The notes under the pieces are model-generated. The model searched no databases. It was given only the letters and a program-made list of their open reading frames with translations, and had not been told where the DNA came from. Below are positions 12,478 to 24,099 of a stretch of 64,000 nt of DNA, piece by piece (positions within the stretch are counted from its first letter, which is position 1; each line of letters opens with the position of its first letter). A program made the position numbers and the translations under genes. The DNA is from Absidia repens (lineage: Eukaryota > Mucoromycota > Mucoromycetes > Mucorales > Cunninghamellaceae): contig MCGE01000018.1 in assembly GCA_002105175.1 (NCBI GenBank), forward strand, positions 372,001 through 436,000. Direction: 5' to 3'.

Positions 12478-13824
12478 ATGACAGAAACAACAGCAACCGA
12501 AGCCTCCAATGACTTTTGGCTCTACTTTAAAAAAGAAAGACAAGGTAGATGATTAGTATATTTGTAGATGATCATGTAACTGATTGTGTATTACTTTTTA
12601 GCGATAGAAACGGCTCTTGATCTGTCACCTCAACTTACCAAAGATCAACTACCTGATCACTTCAGCAAAGTTTTACAACAAATCAATCAACTCGATAAGC
12701 AAATCACTGAAGCAACAACATTTATACCCTCATACGATGAACGACAATATGCTATGGTAAGATTTTATTATGTATACTGGTGGGATTGACATGAGCCATG
12801 TTTTGACCTATTTTCTTTAATAGCAAATCCGGGAATTGACTGGTTTCCTCGATGATACACGAACACGACTGACACCCAAACCCAAGTTCTCCTTCAAATC
12901 AAAACTTGCTAAATCGAAAACCAAAACTGTGCCACAGGTACAAGGTAACTAACACAACGAGGGTTAAGTGCACGTTCAAAGAGATTTTTTTGTGTGGATC
13001 TAGGATTGAAGTCAATGATTATACCAAAGATACTAACGAATTCTTTCTTTATTACTCTTGGTAGCAGAAGTCCCCTCCGAATCGAAAAATCAAACATCAG
13101 CATCGTTGGAAAATACCATCAGTTTTGCGAACCTCGAAAACCAAGTATTGACCTTATCCGAACAAGAGTGTCGGGCCTCAGCTTCAGCGGCAGTGGATAT
13201 ATCGCTATCTCATTTATCGAACTGCATGATTTGGTTGCCTAAGGAAGGAGTGAAGATCTCTACAGTACATATCAAGAATATCAAGAAATGCATTATTGTA
13301 TGTGGAACCGTACAAGGATCAATACTGATGTATGGTCTAAACGACTCAGTCTTGGTGGTCAATTGTCATCAGGTAATAGAATGGGAGAGAGGAACGACGA
13401 GTATAAAAAGACTAACATAACAAAACGATCTTTTGGATAGTTCCGAATGCATGATGCTACCAATGTGGATGTTTTGTTACAAGTTTCTAGTCGTCCTATA
13501 ATGGAAGATTCAAATCGGATTCGTATTGGCAACAATGATCAAGATCAGAAGGTACGTAAAAACAAAAAACAAATGAAACACGAGTCAATGGGAGGTACGG
13601 GGAGGCTAATAGGATGGCAATGTGATACTAATCAGTTCCAATATTGTTTGAACTTTCAGTCATCCGTCAATTATTTTGATCAGATGGATGATTTCAATTG
13701 GTTAAAGCAACAAGCATCACCTCATTGGACTCTACTTGACAAGGATAGAATAGATTCTCTCAGTCTCTCTTTACACAATTTATTAGGGTTAGAACAGTTA
13801 GAACTTTTACCAAATTCTCAATAA
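12478..13824 (+). CDS. Tubulin-folding cofactor C (TBCC)
   Basis: Six exons (12478-12544, 12602-12756, 12824-12944, 13065-13372, 13441-13551, 13660-13824) join in frame to 308 aa. The N-terminal helical part begins DFWLYFKKERQ. The C-terminal C-CAP/TBCC beta-helix domain holds KCIIVCGTVQGSILMYGLNDS and CHQFRMHDATNVDVLLQVSS, with SRPIMEDSNRIRIG right after. In the family, Gln-Phe-Arg in this segment carries the catalytic Arg that stimulates tubulin GTPase activity, and here it is CHQFRMHD. The protein completes alpha/beta-tubulin folding in the cytosol. The exon-4 acceptor is a TAGCAG tandem acceptor, so isoforms differing by one residue are possible. Codon 1 is the first ATG after a long T-run. 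Confidence 0.93.
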
Positions 13825-14578
13825 AATCTAGTTTGATCATCTATATTTTATTACTTGATTTGAATTTTTTTAGATTACGGAAAAAAAGGAAAAAAGAAGC
13901 ACGATGAAGAGGGGTAAAGAAAAGGGTATATTTGAGCGGGAATGGAATGGGACGGTACTTATCTATTATCATACATTGAATGGGATGAGGGACCTTGATG
14001 ATGTGATTGGAATTCAGCTTGGTTGTTTTTGTATGATATGATAACCATTAAAAGATTCACGCGAGAATGAAAATGAAAAAAAGTTTATTGTTTAAAGAAG
14101 CATGCCTATTGGTCCAAATCGAACTTAGCATGATGATTCACTTTCGTCAAACAACAAAATTTTTCTCACGTCTATCGACTTTATCTATCTGCTATACTGC
14201 TATCTTTACCACGACCGTGGAAAACAATCTTTTAAAAAAAAATACAAGTTCATGTTTACAATGGCAGTGAATGGCAGTTACTGGTCATTTTATAAGGATC
14301 ATCATGTCAAAAATGCATAGGTGCATGATCCTTAAAGATATAATACCACATTATGATTTATGAATAAATGCCATATATGCAAATATATGGAATAAGAATA
14401 CCCTAAGGGCGTGTGAAAAACGCTACCCGACCGTCCACTTTGAGTGTGTAGCCAGAAATGCATTTTACCACGATGTTTTTGAAATACCGACATGTCTATA
14501 AAACTTGACACTTTTCAATTCTTTTCTTTTCCTTTTTTTTTTTTTATTATTATTTTTTAATAACAAAACTATCTCAAT
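13825..14578. other. Intergenic with IDO promoter
   Basis: Contains purine-rich sequence at 13880-13990, two small perfect or near-perfect hairpins (about 14296-14335 and 14371-14390), and near its end a TATA box. Short ORFs are not convincing. Confidence 0.5.
14497..14502 (+). promoter_or_regulatory. TATA box of the IDO gene
   Basis: TATAAA, 77 bp upstream of the ATG at 14579, followed by the usual pyrimidine-rich leader. Confidence 0.45.
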
Positions 14579-16781
14579 ATGATGTCTTCATTCTTTGCAA
14601 AGCAACGCTCTTACGTGGTACGGAGAGGCTTCACCCAAGTATTCTCGTCTTCTTCCTCTCTCCTTCAGCAACAGCAAGCGGCTGCCTTGCGGAGTGGTCC
14701 TTCTTCTATCCGGGCTTTCTCTGTATTGACTGAACAAGTCAAAGATACCCCCACGCTGCCTATGTTTACTGTTGGTACGCCTAATGGCTTTTTACCCCGT
14801 CAAGATCCCTTGGTCGAGCTTCCTGATCAATTCCAACGTCTTGAATCTCTCTTGCAACGCATGCCTCTCCAACTTTTGGACGGCCAGCCTGGTTTGCTGG
14901 CCAGTGGCCAATTCGGTGAAGCTGTCAGGGATGAACTTCCTTTGTATGATGTTGACCAAATTGAAGATCAACATCTTCTTTCAGGTAAGCATTACCAAAA
15001 AAAAAAAAAAAAGAAGGCATTATGATTTATTAGACGGCTCAATTTTTTTTTTAAAAAAACTCTAGCTCTTTTCCGTGATTATTCCTTTGCTGCCTCCGCT
15101 TACTTGCTTGAGCCTTGTGATGTCCTCTATCGTCAACGCAAAGAGTATGGTCTTGGTAGAAAGATCTTGCCTATGAACATTGCTGTCCCTTTGGATAAGG
15201 TGGCCAAGAAAATTCATAGCAAGCCCTTCATGGAATAGTAAGTAACATTGAAATGAAAGTATGTGCCGAAGATGATTTGCTGTAACTGATCCCTCTCCCC
15301 CCTTTTTTTTTTATTATGATTATTACTATTATAGTGCTTTGAGTTATGCGTAAGTTATTATAATATATTTTACCATTGGCAACACTGAGACTCACCTTAA
15401 CCTTATCTCGTTTTTATAGGCTCTACAATTACAAACGTTTGAATCCTTTGGGAGATTTAACCTACGACAATCTCGCTTTGATCCGGTCCTTTGCTGGTAG
15501 TGAATCGGAGTAAGTTTTGCATGAAAAAAAAATATCAAGTCCCCAATTTTATACCTTTTTTTGCTCACATCTTTTTTTTTTTTTATCTTTTTTATTTTAT
15601 TTTTATTTTAACTCCAATAGAAAGGGATTCATTCTTAACCATGTCACCATGGTGTCTCATACTCCAAAATTGGTCAAGTATGCTGTGGGCGCTTTGGACG
15701 CCGCTGCTAGCAAGGATCGTGCTCGGTTCGACCAACAATTGGCTGGATTGAATGAAACCTACGAAACGATCAACAACGAAATGGAAATGATGTGGTCACG
15801 TAGTTTACCTGGTGACTATATCAGTTTTAGAACTTTCATTATGGGAACCAAGAATCAGGTAAGAAAAGTTTTAATTTTTTCTTTTAGAAACATCCACATT
15901 TTTTTGTTTATTTATTGATTTTTTGATCTTTATTTGGCCCACGTGCTTTAGCCTATGTTCCCTGATGGTGTGATTTACGAAGGTGTCAGTGACCAACCTG
16001 TTGTTCATCGTGGTGAAAGTGGTAAGAGAAAGAAAAAAAAAAGTTCACACATACATGTGTGTTTATGTTTATTTGTGTATCACTGACATGTTCTTTGATT
16101 TATAGGTGCCAACGACAGCATCGTTCCTTTGGCTGATAATTTGTTACAAATTCCCATGCCTGAAAACCCATTGACTGTTGTTCTCAAGGACTTCCGCTCT
16201 TACCGTCCTACCAACCATCGCGAATTTTTGGAATATGTTCAAGATCGCTCCAAGAAGGTTAACTTGAAAGAATTTGCTTTGCAAGATCCTAATTCGGCAG
16301 GTACGTTCATCCTTTTTTTTTTAAGGCTCATTCATTTTCAAATAACTCACACATTCTCTTTTTAAACAGCATTATACCTTTCCAATGTGGATCAAGTCCG
16401 TGCTTTCCGTCATCGCCATTGGAACTTTACCAAGGAATATATCATCAAGTACACTGATCATCCCGTAGCCACTGGTGGCTCTCCCATTGTGACTTGGTAA
16501 CGTTAATGAAATTCTTTGCGAAAATCAAATTTCTTTTGAGTAATTACTTACCTAATCTTCTGTTTCCTTATATGTATATATGCAGGTTGCCTAATCAATT
16601 GGGTTCCGTATTGGAGTTGTTGGATGAAATCAGCGGCACAATCGATCGTGAACAATTGACTGAAGGAAACAAAATCCGTGTCGACGAAATTGGTAAACGT
16701 GCTGTGGCCCAAAAACGCTTCCTTGCAAGAGAAGTTGAAAAGCTCAAGGAACGCTTCCAAAATCAAGACAAGACCGAATAA
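14579..16781 (+). CDS. Indoleamine 2,3-dioxygenase with possible mitochondrial presequence
   Basis: A heme dioxygenase converting L-tryptophan to N-formylkynurenine, the first step of kynurenine-route NAD synthesis. Nine exons join to 502 aa (14579-14984, 15066-15237, 15335-15349, 15420-15509, 15621-15858, 15952-16021, 16106-16300, 16370-16496, 16586-16781). Family landmarks are DLTYDNLALIRSF, SGANDSIVPLADNLLQIP and FRHRHWNFTKEYI, whose His is the expected proximal heme ligand. Exon 3 is a 15-nt microexon. The first about 48 residues are rich in Arg and Ser with no acid (MMSSFFAKQRSYVVRRG, then a Ser/Gln tract ending SIRAFS) and look like a mitochondrial targeting sequence, unusual for this cytosolic family. 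Two adjacent ATG codons form the start. The family call is firm; location is inferred. Confidence 0.95.
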
Positions 16782-16992
16782 ATCGTTTGCACTTCTGGCA
16801 ACCTTCGTTCGCCTCCGGTTCGCTCCCCACACTAGTTTAGTTAACTTCCTTTTTTTTTTTTTTTTGTCCTATGAAATCTTTATTCCTTATTTTATGAAAT
16901 AAAAATAAATATTATTAGCCTTATATGATGACTCTTTTATGATCCACGTTTTTTTTATTCCCTTCAAAATGAGGCTCACAAAAATACATTTC

Positions 16993-17650
16993 AAATCCCG
17001 CCCACGTGAATGTTTATTTACTCCCATTTTATTTTTTCCTCTCTTTTTTCCTCTCTCTTTTTTTTTCGCCATTCAACTTTTTCGAGGTTAAAATGATCTT
17101 AGATTAGTGCCAGGACTAGTTTAGAAGGGTTTTCAGCTTAGGGATTACAAGATGCATGGGGAACCCCTTTCATTTTGGATTCAGGATCTCAAGGCACCAT
17201 TAGTTAGCTTTTTCACGCCATCATTAACTTTGCTTAGTTTAGCTTTAGCTTGTATCTATATCTGAATAAAATATATCCCTTTTTTACTTGCTTCAAAGAA
17301 AAAATGTCCCATTGGTTTCTTTCGTGTATTGTGCAATAGATCTCCTTTTTACTTCCATCATCCTCTTGATCCATGTTGACTATTGTTGCATTTCAATAAT
17401 AGAGATTTTTGTCTGTCTTATGTCATGTATTGTGTGTTAGATCTCTTTTTACATCGTTCTTTTTAGATTATTGGTGATAATTCTTTAGACCTCTCAATAA
17501 TCTTATACATGTTGCATTCAATAGATCCCGTGTTACAAATGAACATCCATCCCGTTCGTTTAGTATATAGTAATATGCCTCAAGTAGATTCCCACGTCAT
17601 ACACATTGAACACATCCTCCTCCACCGTTTCTCATCCCAATAAAAAAAAT
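16993..17650 (+). repeat. Dispersed repeat copy 2
   Basis: Starts with TTCAAATCCCGCCCACGTG near 17003, followed by a pyrimidine tract, the hairpin core at about 17122-17172, ATCTGAATAAA near 17260 and TTGCTTCAAAGAAAAAATG. It begins 211 bp after the IDO stop and lies between IDO and the old-yellow-enzyme remnant. The tail fades at about 17600-17650. Confidence 0.8.
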
Positions 17651-17937
17651 ACATATACATCACACACATTCCAACTTTAGTATATTTGATTCAGTTATGT
17701 TGTTTATTCTGATATATATATATATATATATAGCGAAAGTAAAGATAAGACTATGACTAATGCTACATGAAAATGATGGAAGTACTATGGTATTAAAAGT
17801 GGTCAGTTGAATAGCTGAATACTATTTATCTGAATATCAAATCTTCACCCGGTATTCAAACGGACAAAGACAATCGAATTAGAAGGAGTTGCTTGAAATA
17901 AAACAAATCAGAGTCATTGAAGGTCATTAGCCTAGTC

Positions 17938-17968
<31 letters not shown>

Positions 17969-18433
17969 AAGTGAGAGAGGAAGGGTGAATAGGCAGTTAG
18001 TTACCTTTGACAAAAGTTGAGTAGGTTCGTAGTCAGACAATTTTTATTGATATCATGCTCCCATTTCTAGTCTGTACGTCATACAATCATGTTCATTGTT
18101 TTAGATTGTATGAGAGTGAATGTATGACAACTGTTTAGAAGTATGGAAAGGCGAGAATACATAAAAGTACAGACCATACTTGAAACAGCCCTCCTCGTGG
18201 TTAAATTTGAACTGCACACCGTTCTCTATCACTTAATACCCAATGCAAATCCCCATCATCAATAAATACTTCTCCTCTACAAAAACATAAAAAACGATGT
18301 GAAATGTAAAACATGCGCTTTATTGTAAATAACAAAATGAAGGTCAAATGAAAAAAAAAAGAATGATAAATGGATCGTAAATATATATATATATATATGT
18401 ATGAAGAAAGTGATTCTAAACTAATAATACAAC
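17651..18433. other. Intergenic
   Basis: Contains a TA microsatellite (about 17713-17731), a 29-nt A run at 17938-17966, and an inverted repeat (TCATACAATC / GATTGTATGA) near 18079-18112. No supported gene. Confidence 0.5.
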
Positions 18434-18690
18434 CTAATCAGTGGGATTATAGAACGGATAATCGACATAGCCTTGTCATAAAAAAAAAGAAGAGTTAATA
18501 AATAAATCACAAATCACGTCAGTAAAAAAAACAAAAGACCAACTTACCTCAGGACCGGGACTGTAGAAGGTATCGTGGTTGTAGGGAATCAGTTCCCAGT
18601 GATTGCGGAAACGTTCGGCCAAATCAGGGTTTGAGACAAAAGCACGACCGGCGGTGACCAAGTTGTTGGGGGGGGGAGACTTCCGCACAA
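18434..18690 (-). pseudogene. Old yellow enzyme (NADH:flavin oxidoreductase) C-terminal remnant
   Basis: The minus strand encodes NLVTAGRAFVSNPDLAERF and, soon after, YNHDTFYSPGPE. After a 64-bp intron-like gap comes GYVDYPFYNPTD and a stop at 18434-18436. This is the end of the flavin-binding TIM barrel of old yellow enzymes (GRxFxSNPDL and the Y.DYPF tail). Nothing upstream resembles the first roughly 300 residues of the family, and a run of nine G/C bases (18667-18675) marks where similarity stops. Using the only good donor and acceptor, the two pieces are out of frame by one base. Truncation plus frame error argue for a dead fragment. Confidence 0.7.
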
Positions 18691-18721
18691 TCAATAATAA
18701 CCTAATATTGATAATGGTCAA

Positions 18722-19661
18722 GAGTCGACAAAATCACTTTTTGTTTTTTTCGATGTTCGATTTGCATACTCCTTACCAGTTTGGTTGTGTAGTAGACCTG
18801 TCATGAATATTCACAAAGACCTTTGCAAAAATTTGAGCACGCAAAAAAATTGATGCATCGGCATAGGAGCAATGATCTTCCAATATCATAGAGGTCGCTT
18901 GGTTCACCATGGTTCCTCTGGTCTATATAGTTCAGTGCTAGCACGAGATTAGATGCAAGATAGACTAATTCAAGAAAAAGGGTCGAATCAGCTGCTATGG
19001 AATTTCAGCACCTCAAGCTACCGCTGAATAAATAATACCCATACTTACATAATACAGCCAACTAGGATAGTGTATACCTTACATAGCCGTCCTTAATTCG
19101 CAAGATAAAATAAAGACACTTGTCAAATCTTCAGCATTCCAATTCAGGAGCCTTACTAGATTCTCGCTTCATGTCAGGACCCTATTAAGAAAGAAAGGCA
19201 ATTGTGATAAGGATGAAATGGCTAAGGACAGGGTGTGTTTCCATTTACATAGTTTTAAATGACATATTAAGCAATCTAGCCTCGTCGTTTCTAACAAGAG
19301 AGATATTCGTCAACTTGATCAATGTCGTAGTTTACAATCCTAGTATAGATGTCATTTGGCTTCCAAAAAAAAAAAAAAAAAAAAAACGACGCCCCCCCCC
19401 ACCTCCGACTAAAAAAATAAAAATGCGTCCCCCCTCCCCTTATTCATGGTAATGCAAAATGTTTAAGTAAAATATCCCGAATTCATATGATAGCACACAC
19501 TCCACCACCATCCTCTATAAATTGACGAAAGGCAGAATATAATGTTTCTTTTTCTCTATATATTTATTCTTGATAAGATAATAAAGCTAAACTAAAATAG
19601 TATACATATATAGATGTATGTATGATACAAAGATAAAATAGATTAATGTGGACTAGAAATG
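18722..19661. other. Intergenic
   Basis: No recognisable gene. It holds an A-run followed by a C-run at about 19364-19402 and is otherwise mixed AT-rich DNA. The rest of the old-yellow-enzyme gene was looked for here and not found. Confidence 0.5.
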
Positions 19662-20810
19662 CTAAAGTAGGGAATGATCATTGGTAGAATGGGTATGAGA
19701 AGAGGGGATAGAAGAAGAGGATGACGTCTGGATGATATGCTGCCTGGGAGAAGCCATGACTGAAGTGCTATTGGGTTGTAAGAAGGCCTGACCAGTGGCT
19801 GCAGGGTCATGGGGTGAATGGAATGAAGTGGTCACAGGTGCTGGCGGTGATGATAGGACTGCTGGCTTGACGAAATGCATTGGCGTTGGTAATGACGGTG
19901 GTGGTAGTGGCAGTGGTGATGATGATGATGATGGCGATGATGATGATGATGATTTTGTTGATGCGCTTGATAGGTTGAGTGTTTGCTTTGCTGTTTCAGA
20001 GTCAAGTAATGATGACATAGGAGTAGTGGTTGCTGTTGTCGTTCCGCAAGTTTGAAAGGAAGAAGACATACTCGTGTTGCCAAAACGAGCAGATGGTGCA
20101 GGAGGTGGTTGATGCTGCTGATGGTGATGATAATGATGATGATTATACAATGGAGGTAGTCTTAGAGAATCATGAGATGCAGTTGTAGAACTCAGAATAG
20201 AACGTTCGTCATTGATGATAGTGCCGTGATTCGTATGTGAGGATGAGGATCTTTCCAAAAGCATGCGAAGAATCCTTTCGATCGTTGCTAAGCGTTCTTC
20301 AATGGATGCAATGGTGGATTGAGGAGGGTGATATTGTTCTTGAGAAGATCCAGAATGAGGTGGCGTTGGTTGAGAAAAAGAAAAGGAATGCCGAGAAGAG
20401 GTCGGTCGAGGGGTTATTGATGTTGAAGAGAAGGTGGAGGGATATATGTTGTCGTTAGTAGGTTGTAAGCCAGAAGAGTGCCGTCGTTGATAGTCGTCCG
20501 ATGGTTTTATTAACTGCCGATATTGTTTGTGCTGTTGTTTCGACTCCGTAGAAGCAAACAAGGTGGTAGACGAGGAGGAAGGCGCTGTAGCTGTATGTTT
20601 TTGCTGAGTCCTGTTGTTGTTGTTGTTGTTGTTCAAGTTACTTTTGCTGGAAGAGACATATTGGCACTCGACTTTGGCTTTACTGCAGCTAACGCAAGGT
20701 CGATCCCCATCACATTTGGTTTTCCGTCGTCGACATTCTGTACAAGCACTTGTTACTTTGAGCCGCTTTCGGCGCAGGGTATCTTCAGGGCCATCAAATT
20801 GTGAGATCAT
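19662..20810 (-). CDS. Zn2Cys6 (Gal4-type) transcription factor
   Basis: A single-exon gene of 382 aa starting at the ATG of MISQFDGPEDTL. Residues about 22-49 form the binuclear zinc cluster with spacing C-x2-C-x6-C-x5-C-x2-C-x6-C (ACTECRRRKTKC, then PCVSCSKAKVECQY). Basic residues RRKRLK precede it. The rest is low-complexity, with runs of Asn, Ser, Gln, His and Pro. A short helical stretch (ASIEERLATIERILRMLLER) after mid-protein could be the dimerisation or linker element. No fungal_trans regulatory domain is present, so this is a short member of the class. DNA target and pathway cannot be told from the sequence. It diverges from the NIPSNAP gene. Confidence 0.85.
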   Translation of the reverse strand: MISQFDGPEDTLRRKRLKVTSACTECRRRKTKCDGDRPCVSCSKAKVECQYVSSSKSNLNNNNNNNRTQQKHTATAPSSSSTTLFASTESKQQHKQYRQLIKPSDDYQRRHSSGLQPTNDNIYPSTFSSTSITPRPTSSRHSFSFSQPTPPHSGSSQEQYHPPQSTIASIEERLATIERILRMLLERSSSSHTNHGTIINDERSILSSTTASHDSLRLPPLYNHHHYHHHQQHQPPPAPSARFGNTSMSSSFQTCGTTTATTTPMSSLLDSETAKQTLNLSSASTKSSSSSSPSSSSSPLPLPPPSLPTPMHFVKPAVLSSPPAPVTTSFHSPHDPAATGQAFLQPNSTSVMASPRQHIIQTSSSSSIPSSHTHSTNDHSLL

Positions 20811-22463
20811 TTTTGGAAAGAAAAAAAAAAAAAAAAGGAAGAAGAAAAAAAGACGCGCTCATTGAAATGATTCTGTTTGAGTTTTTAAGCCTTACTCGTG
20901 CAAGTTACCCGAAATATAAAGTTTGTTTTCTGATGTCATGAATTCTGTTCCCCTTTCAAGGAAAATAGCCATCGTTGATTTTTAGATGTATTGGAATCTA
21001 GTTATTTTATATCAAACTAAAACCGAGATTGACCTTATCCCTGTTTCCCTCTTCTGTATATATGATTATCACATCATAGCTAGGAGAACTTCCGGAGACG
21101 ACACCATGCCATATCGGAAAATGAGATGCTTTGTGTCACTAGCTTTTCCGTTCATGTGAAGGGAGGCTACGGGCAAATATAATCTGGGCGCCGACAACTT
21201 CCTTTGGGTTTAAATATTGAACAAAAAAAAAAACTTTTTTTCTTTCTTTCCTTAGCTCTTCCTTTTACAAGGTACGTATAATACATATGGTAACAAGAAG
21301 GTAAACGGTGTCAAGGCCATGATGATAACACATTTTTGTATCAATATTATTATTTTATCGGAAAATGCCACTTGGGTGTTTATTGATGATTCTGTAATCT
21401 TCTCTCTGAGCCTTTTCACTATTTACACCCTTATTATTATTAGTATTTTTATTATTATTGCCCTTTTCATGTGTACACTCACTCACAATTTTGTATTTCT
21501 TATCTTTTAGGTTAACCAATGCACTTGTTATGATTAGTTTTATTATATAGGCACTCACCACTATTGTGAATATAAATGGTTTATTTATCTTCGTATTTTG
21601 TATGTGTAAGTATAATGTGACGTGCTCAATCACTACATAGCGGTGTTTAAAAGGTGATACTTGTTCGTGATGAACGAAACAATAAATGCTTGTATTTAAT
21701 TTTACCTCAAGTCTACAATTTGTCATGTAATGACGCACCCAAACGATTGAAATACGAATTGACAGCAATGGTATGGGTGTTTTTGGGATACTATAGGTGA
21801 CCATTATGACAAATGCAAATAACGAGATAGTAGTATAGTATAGTATATGTATGGTTTACTTTCCGTGTTAGTCATTGATCGATAATAAAATGATGATGAC
21901 AATTGCTTTAAAAAAGGCAGTGATCGATGATGATTGTAAATGAATGTTTTTATGTGAACGGGGATGATCAGTGAGGGCGGTTGTGATATTTGGGTGAGGA
22001 ACACTGGAAGAAAACTTTATAGTAGGTAGGTGTACACCACGACATGTTGGTAGAAGAGAAAAAAAATACGCTCCTATCGCTTGATGATATCGATGCAGCA
22101 TTTACGGCAACCGACGCACTAGGTTTTTGGCTAATGCTGTGGTCATATTTTCAAGCCCAGTTGTTATCAATGCGAATCCTTTTGGTTTCAAAAGTAGTTA
22201 CAAGAGCAGCCTATAATGGTAAGTGAGATCATAGAGAATATCTTACGTTTTAGTTCTCTTCCCTTCAGTTTTACTGAATCTTGATTGGTCTAAAGGGATC
22301 CGTAATGAGAACCTTAAAATCCCGCCGCCGCGTGTGTATATAAAACGACGCAGGATTTTTTTTTCTCATGGTCTGCTTTTTTTTTCACTCCTTTTTTTTT
22401 TTTCTTCTTCTTCTTTTCTTTTTACAAAACGCCACTCAACATTTATTTATTTATTTAGTATCT
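20811..22463. promoter_or_regulatory. Divergent intergenic region, Zn2Cys6 factor and NIPSNAP
   Basis: 1.65 kb of AT-rich DNA. Several ORFs of 60-150 codons lie on both strands (for example 21355-21804 and 21868-22101), but their composition is random-looking and none has a recognisable domain. A TATA box for the NIPSNAP gene is near the right end. Confidence 0.5.
22337..22344 (+). promoter_or_regulatory. TATA box of the NIPSNAP gene
   Basis: TATATAAA 127 bp upstream of the chosen ATG (22464). An in-frame ATG at 22368 is only 24 bp past the box and is followed by a low-complexity Phe/Leu run, so it is probably outside or at the very edge of the mRNA. This supports the downstream start. Confidence 0.4.
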
Positions 22464-23167
22464 ATGTTTTCTTTTAGTAGACTGACACCACGTTTTAATG
22501 GTATGGCCATTCGGTCCTTTGGAACAACAAGTGTGAAAGCAATACAACCAACAACCGCCTCTCTTTTTGGTTCTCGCTCTTGCGTTCTTCAATCCCAACG
22601 GGACAATGAGCAACCTCAAGAAAAACAACAAGACCAACAACAAGATGCCAAGAAAATTGAAGCTTCTATTCCTGGAAAAGCCAACGAACTGCTGGAAGCT
22701 GTCTTATATGGGTCGAAGAAAATCAAAGAAGAGGATGCTCAAACTCATTCCAAGGTCTTGGCTAGAGGCAAATATGTCCACGAACTATCAAGTAAGTATT
22801 ACACTACAACCCCATAAATTTTGAATACTTATATATACCTTCTTTCTCTATAGAACACAAAGTACGACCTGATAAAGTGGAAGAATATATTGATCTTGTG
22901 TAAGGATTTGTGAAAAAAAAGGGCGTTATTCAGGGGTTATGACAAAACGGAGCGTGTACTATGGAAAGGGAAACTCGTTACTGATACATTTTAGGAATAC
23001 GTATATGTACTCTATAGGACAACGCATTATCCTCGTATTGCAAATGAACCATTGAATGATCTTCATTTGTGCGGCAGTTGGGAAATTGTTGTAGGCGAAC
23101 TTGATACTTTTGGTAACTATACCCAAACATGAACAATTGAACCATATGTTTTTTACTAAATCCTTTT

Positions 23168-23201
<34 letters not shown>

Positions 23202-24099
23202 AGTTCATATTTGGGAATACAAAGGATACCCTGGTCATCAGCATACGATGGAAAGATTAAACCAAGATCCTGTAAAGTTTATATTAAATGCGTTCTATTT
23301 TTATATGCCTTATCTCTGACCTGTATGTTGTTTGTCTCTTATAGGAACATGCTGAATTTATGAAGAAATTACGGCCATTGTTGGTGTCAAGAGAAAACAA
23401 CATGATGCTCGAATTCTCATTTTGGAAGACTTCCCCCCTCAAATCACCAATGGTATATATGAACTTCGCAAATACAACTTGAAGGTAGGCAACCTAAAGA
23501 AACTGTGATGTCATTAATGATAGTCGGCATTTGATTAACTTCCTTTTTTTGATATACATTTAGCCTGGCAATCTTTTGGAATGGGAAATGAATTGGTAAG
23601 TGGAGTCGGGATCAGGTAGATTGGAATTAAAAGCGTGTGAAATTCATCCTCCTTTTTTTTTTTTTTTTTTTGGCAGGCGCAAAGGTTTAGAATGCAGACG
23701 ACAATTCTGTGAACCCGTTGGTGCTTGGTTCAGTCAACTCTCAGATCTCAATACTGTTCATCATATGTGGACATATCCGTAAGTAATGATGATTACCATA
23801 ATGAACGATATATCTCATCTAATATATTTTCTTTTTCTCTTCTCCGTAGTGATTTACAAACTCGCAAAGTCACCCGCGAAGAGGCTTGGAGGGTCGATGG
23901 ATGGCCGGAAACCGTGTATAAGACAGGTAAGTCCGATAGGAGGCAGGGATAAAATAGTTGGGAACTATAGGAGTGTTATCGAGTAAAAGTGATGACTGAC
24001 ATACAACTTTTGTGTTTATATCTATTTGCAATAGTACGACTCGTAGACAGCATGCACTCTTACATTTTGAAACCTCTAGATTATAGCCCTTTACGATAG
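22464..24099 (+). CDS. NIPSNAP-family mitochondrial protein, with apparent 1-bp frameshift
   Basis: Nine exons can be joined. The N-terminus MFSFSRLTPRFNGMAIRSFG looks like a mitochondrial presequence. The first ferredoxin-like half contains THYPRIANEPLNDL, CGSWEIVVGELDTF and VHIWEYKGYPGHQHTMERL. The second contains YELRKYNLKPGNLLEWEMNW, GAWFSQLSDLNTVHHMW and WRVDGWPETVYKTVR. These are the two NIPSNAP domains, conserved from bacteria to animals and linked to mitochondria and mitophagy. In exon 5 the frame is correct up to LEFSFWKTSP and is correct again from YELRKYNLK, but the frames differ by one base. The C-run at 23433-23438 has six Cs where seven would keep the frame. Either an assembly error or a recent inactivating deletion explains this; all other splice sites look intact. 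Confidence 0.88.

Noticed and set aside
21355..21804. 149-codon minus-strand ORF between the Zn2Cys6 factor and NIPSNAP
   Set aside because: AT-driven composition with Asn/Lys/Ile runs, no domain and no splice partners.
22368..22463. In-frame upstream ATG as the NIPSNAP start
   Set aside because: It lies 24 bp after the TATA box and adds a Phe/Leu homopolymer-coded stretch; the next ATG gives a normal mitochondrial presequence.
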